In this document: piece after piece, positions 45,201-64,000 of the stretch
Layout: every line of letters starts with the position of its first letter
Position numbering within the stretch: position 1 is the stretch's first letter
Assembly (NCBI RefSeq): GCF_916619195.1
Contig: NZ_CAKAKL010000005.1
Location: forward strand, 327,347 to 391,346
DNA length: 64,000 nucleotides
Source of the DNA: Inquilinus sp. Marseille-Q2685
Lineage (GTDB): Bacteria > Pseudomonadota > Alphaproteobacteria > DSM-16000 > Inquilinaceae
Reading direction: 5' to 3'
Translations under genes and position numbers: made by a program
Notes under the pieces: model-generated
The model's database searches: none
What the model was told of the DNA's origin: nothing
The model's input: the letters and a program-made list of their open reading frames with translations, nothing else

Positions 45201-46773
45201 CGTCAACGTCCTGCCGCTGCGCGCCCGCCCCACCGGAACGACCCCGTTCGCCGAACTGCTGGACCGGGTGCGCGAGGACTCGCTGCAGGCCTTCGAACAG
45301 CCGCTGCTGCCCTTCGACCAGATCGTCGAGGCCGTCGGCGCGCCGCGCGACCGCGCCCGCAACTCGCTGGTGCAGGTGCTGTTCGTGCTGCAGAGCGCGC
45401 CGCGCGGCCGCTTCGGCGTCGACGGCCTGACGGCCGAACTGCGGCCCGCCCAGGCCCATGGCTCGAAATTCGACATGGCGCTGTTCCTCGACCCGCTCGG
45501 CCCCCGCGCCGCGCAGGGGTTGGAAGGCGAATGGGTCTTCGCCACCGACCTGTTCGCCCGGCCGCGGGTCGGGCGGCTGGTGGCCGCCTGGACCTCGCTG
45601 CTGGAGCAGATCGCCGAAACCCCGGACCGCTCGCTGAGCGGCTTCACCCTTCCCCCCCTGGAGGAGTCCGCGATGTCGTCGACCGCGTCGCCGTCCGAGA
45701 CCACCGCCCGCATGGGCGCCAAGCTGGACAAGCTGAAGAAGTTCGCATCCCCCGCCGCCCGTCCGGCCACTGCCGCGGCGCCGGCGCGCGAGCTGGTGCG
45801 GACCTCGTCCCTGACCCCGGGCGCGATCTTCCCGCTGGTGGTCGAGCCGGCCAGCGCCGATCTCGACGCCGTGGCCTGGGCCGCCGCGCATCGCGATCAG
45901 GTCGAGGGCTGGCTGCGGCGCCATGCCGGCCTGCTGTTCCGCGGCTTCGGCCTGACCACGCCGCAGGAGTTCGAGGCCTTCGCCGAGGCGCTGCAGCCCG
46001 GCCTCTACGGCTCCTATGGCGACCTGCCGAAGAAGGAAGGCGGCCGCAACACCTACCGCTCCACGCCGTATCCGGAGCGGAAGATGATCCTCTATCACAA
46101 TGAGAGCTCGCACCTGCCGCGCTGGCCGCGCAAGCAGTGGTTCTTCTGCGAGCAGCCGTCCCCGGTCGGCGGCGCCACCCCGATCGTCGACTGCCGCGAG
46201 CTGTACCGCCGGCTGCCGGCCGAGCTGGCGGAACGCTTCGACCGCCTCGGCCTGACCTATGTCCGCACCTTCACCGAGAATCTCGACGTCGACTGGCGCG
46301 ACTTCTTCAAGACCGACAGCCGCGAGGAGGTCGAGGCCCGCTGCCGCGCCGCCGGGGTCGACTTCGCCTGGATCGGGAAGGACGAGCTGCAGACCCGCAC
46401 CCGCTGCCCGGCGGTGATCACCCATCCGCTGACCGGCGAGCGCTCCTTCTTCCACCAGGTCCAGCTGCACCACACCCGCTGCCTCGACGCCGATGTGCGC
46501 GAGGACCTGCTGGCCATGGTCGGGCCGGAGCGGATGCCGCGCCAGGTGTTCTACGGCGACGGCTCGCCGATCGAGGACGCAGTGATGGACCTGATCGGCG
46601 AGCTGTACGAGGCCTGCGCCGTGCGCTTCGACTGGCGCCGCGGCGATGTGGTGATGCTCGACAACATGCTCGCCGCCCATGCCCGCGACCCGTATGAGGG
46701 GCCGCGCCGCATCGTCGTGGCGATGGGCGACATGGTCGACCGCAGCAGCCTCGGGCAGGGGGACGCGCAATGA
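42241..46773 (+). CDS. NRPS starter: fatty acyl-AMP ligase - PCP - C - TauD-like dioxygenase
   Basis: A 1510-residue synthetase. Residues about 10-595 are a fatty acyl-AMP ligase (LQYTSGSTANPKGIEVTHAN; SWLPLYHDMGLIAGL), which activates a free fatty acid. Residues 605-685 are a carrier domain (GGHSLL, phosphopantetheine Ser 636). Residues 694-1138 are a condensation domain with an intact HHIVADG near 831. Residues about 1145-1510 are an Fe(II)/2-oxoglutarate dioxygenase with H1286, E1288 and H1480 as ligands, again of the SyrP type. The condensation domain should join the fatty acid to aspartate on the next protein, and the fused oxygenase should hydroxylate that aspartate. ATG 42241 overlaps the transporter stop. 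Confidence 0.93.
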   Translation: MRFAVSDAAFDLRPRRDAAAPLALDYADAETLIELLRRRAAADDGGPALRFLTDGETVGETLGYRALDLRARTIAAHLLAVAAPGDRALILLNSGPDYVASFFGCLYAGVIAVPAYPPEGMSRHHVERLQGMVEDAGARLLLTDRSHRASVEALCAGQDGVDVIAVDALSSVLAEAWRPHPAKGDDIAFLQYTSGSTANPKGIEVTHANLIDNQRMMVHGCGVTADDVLVSWLPLYHDMGLIAGLILPFFAGIPLVLMAPQHFLARPARWLEAMHRFGATLSGGPDFAYRLCCERVSDKPLAGLDLRSWQYAFSGSEPVRADTLADFAARFAPAGFRRETLAPAYGLAEATLTMSCSPRPHAYVTLRVDPQALAAHRVVPSGEGIELVSSGRPIRPEQLRIVDPETLQPLGEDAVGEVWVTGGSVTRGYWRNPKATGEAFLDRGEGVWLRSGDLAFLHEGELFITGRRKDVIIIRGQNRYPQDIEKAVEAGVPQIRKGRVSAFAVEHDGRESIGVAVEISRTTQRKTAPEALVEAIDRVVADAQQEPTALIALLDPGTLPKTTSGKLQRSACRDRLASGELQAWHLYRRPLAGAGAQDREPPKSGTEQRLAAIWTDLLDCGPIGRGDQFLALGGHSLLAMQAIDRIRAEFGVELALREVFAPHSLAEFAARLDAAPRRAPEAGLPPVTAESRQPEMPLSLAQQRLWLAERLAGEAARSAYNLTGQLRLTGPLSRPALERALAGLLARHEILRTAYPEDADGVPVARVDADAVLALPEIDLSTLDPARREARLAEIEAEEARRPFDLAAAPLLRATLLRLGPAEHSLLLGLHHIVADGWSIGVLIDDLGALYRAALEHGPAELAPLPVQYLDYALWQRRLLQGEGLDRQKAFWRDRLADVPHRLELPADHPRPAVASQAGDSIRFSLPGPLVARLEALGHARGGTLFMVLLAAFEALLHRVTGATDFVIGTDVAGRPRRELDRLVGFFVNVLPLRARPTGTTPFAELLDRVREDSLQAFEQPLLPFDQIVEAVGAPRDRARNSLVQVLFVLQSAPRGRFGVDGLTAELRPAQAHGSKFDMALFLDPLGPRAAQGLEGEWVFATDLFARPRVGRLVAAWTSLLEQIAETPDRSLSGFTLPPLEESAMSSTASPSETTARMGAKLDKLKKFASPAARPATAAAPARELVRTSSLTPGAIFPLVVEPASADLDAVAWAAAHRDQVEGWLRRHAGLLFRGFGLTTPQEFEAFAEALQPGLYGSYGDLPKKEGGRNTYRSTPYPERKMILYHNESSHLPRWPRKQWFFCEQPSPVGGATPIVDCRELYRRLPAELAERFDRLGLTYVRTFTENLDVDWRDFFKTDSREEVEARCRAAGVDFAWIGKDELQTRTRCPAVITHPLTGERSFFHQVQLHHTRCLDADVREDLLAMVGPERMPRQVFYGDGSPIEDAVMDLIGELYEACAVRFDWRRGDVVMLDNMLAAHARDPYEGPRRIVVAMGDMVDRSSLGQGDAQ

Positions 46774-49700
46774 CCGACCTCGCCCTCTCCGCCGGGGCCG
46801 AGACCTGGCCGCTCGGCCCCGAGCAGCGCGTCGCCGCGGAGCATCCCGAGGCTGTCGCGACCCTGGTCGTCGCCATCGCCGGCGAGCTGGACGAGGCGCG
46901 GCTGCGCACGGCCCTGCTGCGCGTCGCCGGCCGGCACGACATCCTGCGCACCGCCTTCGTCGCCGTCCCCGGCTTTCGTGGCCTGCGTGCCCGGCCGCTC
47001 GACGCTCCGGCCGAGCCGGCCTGGTCCGCGCACGACCTGCGCGGCCGGGCCGATGCGGCCGAGGCCATGGCCCGGGATCTGGCGGCGCAGAGGGACGCCG
47101 GGTTCGACCTCGGCTCCGGCCGGACCCTGCGGGCCACGCTTTACCGGCTGGGCGACGCGGAGTGGCGCATGGCGCTGCTGGCCTCGCCGCTGGCGGCCGA
47201 TCGCGGCGCGCTCGACCTGATCCTTCGCGCGCTGCGCGACGAAGTTGCGGGTGCCGCCGTGCCGGCCAACGAGGACGGCGTCGCCTACGCGCAGTATGTT
47301 GAATGGCGCGCCGAGATGGCGGCCGACGAGGATGCCGACGAAGGCCGTCGCTATTGGCAGGACCATCTCGGCCCTTCGGCGCCGCCGGCCCTGCATCTGC
47401 CCTATCGCCATCCCGACGCCGGCCCGGCCGTGCGTGGCAGTCTCGAGGCCGCGATCGACGCCTCCGTCGCCCGGCGGCTGGCGGATCTCGCCGCCGCGCG
47501 CGGCATCGGGCTCGACGCGGTGCTACAGGCGGCCTGGTGGGCGCTGCTGGCTCGCATCTCCGGCCGGGCCGAGCTGGTGGCGGGCTGGCAGCATGACTGC
47601 CGCCGCGACTACGACGCCTTCGCCAAGACGGTCGGTCCGTTCGACAAGGTGCTGCCGCTGCGGCTGGCGGCCGACCCGGCCGGGACCTTTGCGGCCTTCC
47701 TTGACCGTCTCGCCCCGGTGCTCGACAGCCATCGCGGCTGGCAGGAGCACTGGGCGGTCGAGGCGCCGGGCCGCAGCGACCATCTTGTCGCCGGCTTCCG
47801 CATCGCGAGCCATATGGCCGATGACGATGCCTGGCGCCTGGTTTCGGCGGACGGCAGCCAGCCCTTCGAGCTGGCGCTGCAGGCCGACCTCGCCGAGGAC
47901 GGCAGCCTCCGTGCCGTCGCCCTGCATTGGGATGGCGGCCGCTACGGCGACGCGGCGATGGAAACGCTGCTGGAGCAGGTCGTGACCCTGCTGTCCGAAC
48001 TGCCCGACGAGCTCGACACGCCGCTCGGCGCCCTGTCGCCGGTCGGCGCGGCGGAGCGGGCGCGGCTCGCAGCCTTCGACGCCACGGCGCAGGCCCCGGC
48101 GCCTGGCCGGTCGCTGCCGGCGCTGATCGCCCGCTGGGCTCACGAGACCCCGACGGCGCCGGTCCTGGCCGGCAGCGGCATCGCCCTCGACTATGCCGGG
48201 CTGAATGCGCGGGTCGATGCGCTGGCCGCCTGGCTCGCCGCCCAGGGCGTCGGCCGGGAGGCCATCGTCGCGCTCGACATGGCGCGCTCGGCCGACATGG
48301 TCGTCGCGCTGCTCGCCGTCTGGCGCGCCGGCGGCGCCTATCTGCCGCTCGACCCGCAATGGCCGCAGGCGCGGCGGCAGCTATTGCTCGACCAGGCCAG
48401 GCCGGTGCTGGCGCTGACCGACGCGGCCGACCCGGTCGCCTCCGACACGATCCCGGTCCACACGCTGGCCGCGGCGATGGCGGAGCCGGTTTCGGCGGAC
48501 CTCCCCGACCTCGGCGACGATGATCCGGCCCGCGTCGCCTATGTGCTGTTCACCTCCGGCTCGACCGGCACGCCGAAGGGCGTGGTGATCGAGCACGGCC
48601 AGCTCCGCACCTATGTCGAGGCGGTCAGCGAGGCGCTCGGCCTTGCCGGCTGCCGGCGCTTCGCCCTGACCTCGACCGTCGCCGCCGATCTCGGCAACAC
48701 CGTGCTGTTCGGCGCGCTGCGCCATGGCGCCTGCCTCGCGGTGGCGGACGAGGCGGAGATGGCCGACGGCGCCGCCTTCGCCGGCTTCCTGCGGCGGCAC
48801 GGGATCGACTGCGCCAAGCTGGTGCCGTCGCATCTGGCGGCGCTGCTCGACGCGCCGCAGCCGGTGCTGCTGCCGGCGACGCTGATCCTGGGCGGCGAGG
48901 CCACGCCGAGGGCGCTGGTCGACCGCATCCTCGCCGTGGCGCCGCAGTGCCGGGTGTTCAACCATTACGGCCCGACCGAGACCACGGTCGGCGTGCTGGT
49001 GCATGCCCATGACCCCGCGGCCCCGGTCTGGGCCGGCGATGCGCTGCCGCTGAGCCGTCCGCTGGCCGGCAGTGCGGTGCTGGTGCTCGACGCGGCCGGC
49101 CGGCCGGCGCCGACCGGCGCGGTGGGCGAACTGCATATCGGCGGCGCCCAGCTCAGTCGCGGCTATCTGCACGACGATGCGGCCGGCGCCTTCGTCGAGC
49201 ATGAGGGCCGGCGGCTCTACCGCAGCGGCGACTTGGCGCGGCATCTTCCGGACGGCCGCCTGCAAGTGGTCGGCCGGGCCGATCACCAGGTGAAGATCCG
49301 CGGCTTCCGGGTCGAGCCGGGCGAGGTCGAGGCCGCGCTGCAGGCGCTCGACGGCGTGCAGCAGGCGGTCGTCATCGTGCATCGGCCGGAAGGTGGGGAG
49401 GCGCGGCTGGTCGGCTTCGTCACCCTGGCCTCGGGCGAAACGGACGCTGCGGCGCTGCGCCCGGCCCTGGCGGCGCGCCTGCCCGGCCCGATGGTGCCGG
49501 CGCAGATCGTGGCGCTCGACCGGATGCCGCGCCTGGCCAACGGCAAGATCGACCGCCGCGGCCTGCCCGATCCGGCGACCCTGGTCGAGGCCAGCGCCAA
49601 GGTGGCGCCGCGCGACCCGGTCGAGACCCTGCTGCGCCAGATGGCGGCGGAGCTGCTGGACCGGCCGGCCGAGGCGATCGGCGTCACCGACGACTTCTTC

Positions 49701-49949
49701 GACATCGGCGGCAACTCGCTGCAGGTGATCAAGCTGGTCGCCCGCATCCGCAAGCTGTTCCAGGTCGAGGTGCCGCCCGGCATCGTCTTCGACCATCCCA
49801 GCATCGCCGCCCTGGCCCAGGCGCTGCGCGGCCATGCGGCGCCGGGGCGGGTCGACCAGATCGCCACGCTCCGCCTCAGCCTCGACGGGATGGGCGAGGC
49901 GGAACGGGCGGCGCTTCTGGAGAAGGCGCGGCAGGCCAAGGCTCCCTGA
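46770..49949 (+). CDS. NRPS module: inactive condensation (interface) domain - A(Asp) - PCP
   Basis: A one-module synthetase of 1059 residues. The N-terminal ~440 residues have the condensation fold, but the catalytic HHxxxDG is replaced by SPLAADR (residues 139-145), so it cannot condense. Such interface domains are known from siderophore synthetases as docking sites for aspartyl beta-hydroxylases. The adenylation domain (about 450-960) gives the code DLTKIGHVGK, read from STVAADLGNT, CAKLVP, LILGGEA and FNHYGPTETTVG, which matches aspartate. The carrier domain ends the protein (GGNSLQ, Ser 983). It overlaps the previous gene by 4 bases. The module therefore makes PCP-bound beta-hydroxyaspartate. 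Confidence 0.9.
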   Translation: MTDLALSAGAETWPLGPEQRVAAEHPEAVATLVVAIAGELDEARLRTALLRVAGRHDILRTAFVAVPGFRGLRARPLDAPAEPAWSAHDLRGRADAAEAMARDLAAQRDAGFDLGSGRTLRATLYRLGDAEWRMALLASPLAADRGALDLILRALRDEVAGAAVPANEDGVAYAQYVEWRAEMAADEDADEGRRYWQDHLGPSAPPALHLPYRHPDAGPAVRGSLEAAIDASVARRLADLAAARGIGLDAVLQAAWWALLARISGRAELVAGWQHDCRRDYDAFAKTVGPFDKVLPLRLAADPAGTFAAFLDRLAPVLDSHRGWQEHWAVEAPGRSDHLVAGFRIASHMADDDAWRLVSADGSQPFELALQADLAEDGSLRAVALHWDGGRYGDAAMETLLEQVVTLLSELPDELDTPLGALSPVGAAERARLAAFDATAQAPAPGRSLPALIARWAHETPTAPVLAGSGIALDYAGLNARVDALAAWLAAQGVGREAIVALDMARSADMVVALLAVWRAGGAYLPLDPQWPQARRQLLLDQARPVLALTDAADPVASDTIPVHTLAAAMAEPVSADLPDLGDDDPARVAYVLFTSGSTGTPKGVVIEHGQLRTYVEAVSEALGLAGCRRFALTSTVAADLGNTVLFGALRHGACLAVADEAEMADGAAFAGFLRRHGIDCAKLVPSHLAALLDAPQPVLLPATLILGGEATPRALVDRILAVAPQCRVFNHYGPTETTVGVLVHAHDPAAPVWAGDALPLSRPLAGSAVLVLDAAGRPAPTGAVGELHIGGAQLSRGYLHDDAAGAFVEHEGRRLYRSGDLARHLPDGRLQVVGRADHQVKIRGFRVEPGEVEAALQALDGVQQAVVIVHRPEGGEARLVGFVTLASGETDAAALRPALAARLPGPMVPAQIVALDRMPRLANGKIDRRGLPDPATLVEASAKVAPRDPVETLLRQMAAELLDRPAEAIGVTDDFFDIGGNSLQVIKLVARIRKLFQVEVPPGIVFDHPSIAALAQALRGHAAPGRVDQIATLRLSLDGMGEAERAALLEKARQAKAP

Positions 49950-49954
49950 GCATC

Positions 49955-64000
<14,046 letters not shown>

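Overview
The window is a gene-dense stretch of very GC-rich bacterial chromosome. No tRNA, rRNA, phage, insertion sequence or CRISPR array is visible. Several features point to an alphaproteobacterium, probably a free-living, soil- or plant-associated member of the Rhodospirillales: GC-rich third codon positions, an ECF sigma/NrsF anti-sigma pair, a short-Q-loop (CIO-type) cytochrome bd oxidase, a homogentisate pathway and REP-like GC-rich intergenic repeats. The genus is not decided by anything I can see.

Left third (1-27 kb): housekeeping and accessory metabolism. It holds the 3' end of an O-succinylhomoserine sulfhydrylase, a secreted SH3-like protein, an RND efflux pump without a local outer-membrane channel, a MoeB/ThiF-like enzyme overlapping a DsrE-like protein, cydAB, and a second Cys/Met-metabolism PLP enzyme. 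A TetR regulator diverges from a three-subunit PaoABC-like molybdenum aldehyde oxidoreductase. A five-gene minus-strand operon follows: TTC38-like TPR protein, small membrane protein, ThDP enzyme, OpgC-like acyltransferase and YHS protein. Then come the sigma/NrsF pair, a Vps62-like protein and ChrA.

Middle (27-36 kb): a 1355-residue protein that appears to fuse an NAD-dependent epimerase, a GT92-like glycosyltransferase and a long TPR array. Next to it is a stand-alone epimerase that is a gap-free duplicate of its first domain. Each gene has its own TTGACA-N17 promoter in an unusually AT-rich leader. The hmgA-fah tyrosine-degradation pair follows.

Right half (35.8-64 kb): a large siderophore cluster built around a divergent, Fur-box-containing promoter at about 38.35 kb. 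Leftwards run a GNAT acyltransferase and an ornithine N5-monooxygenase, which together make an N5-acyl-N5-hydroxyornithine hydroxamate. Rightwards run an MbtH-like protein, a type II thioesterase, a TauD/SyrP-like beta-hydroxylase, a PvdE-type exporter and four NRPS proteins. These are FAAL-PCP-C-dioxygenase; interface-A(Asp)-PCP; C-A(Ser)-PCP-E-C-A(Ser)-PCP; and C-A(Ser)-PCP-C-A(OH-Orn)-PCP, which runs off the window. The predicted product begins fatty acyl-(beta-OH-Asp)-D-Ser-Ser-Ser-(acyl-OH-Orn): an amphiphilic, mixed beta-hydroxyaspartate/hydroxamate lipopeptide siderophore. The synthetase genes carry strong signs of recent recombination among modules, described in the findings.
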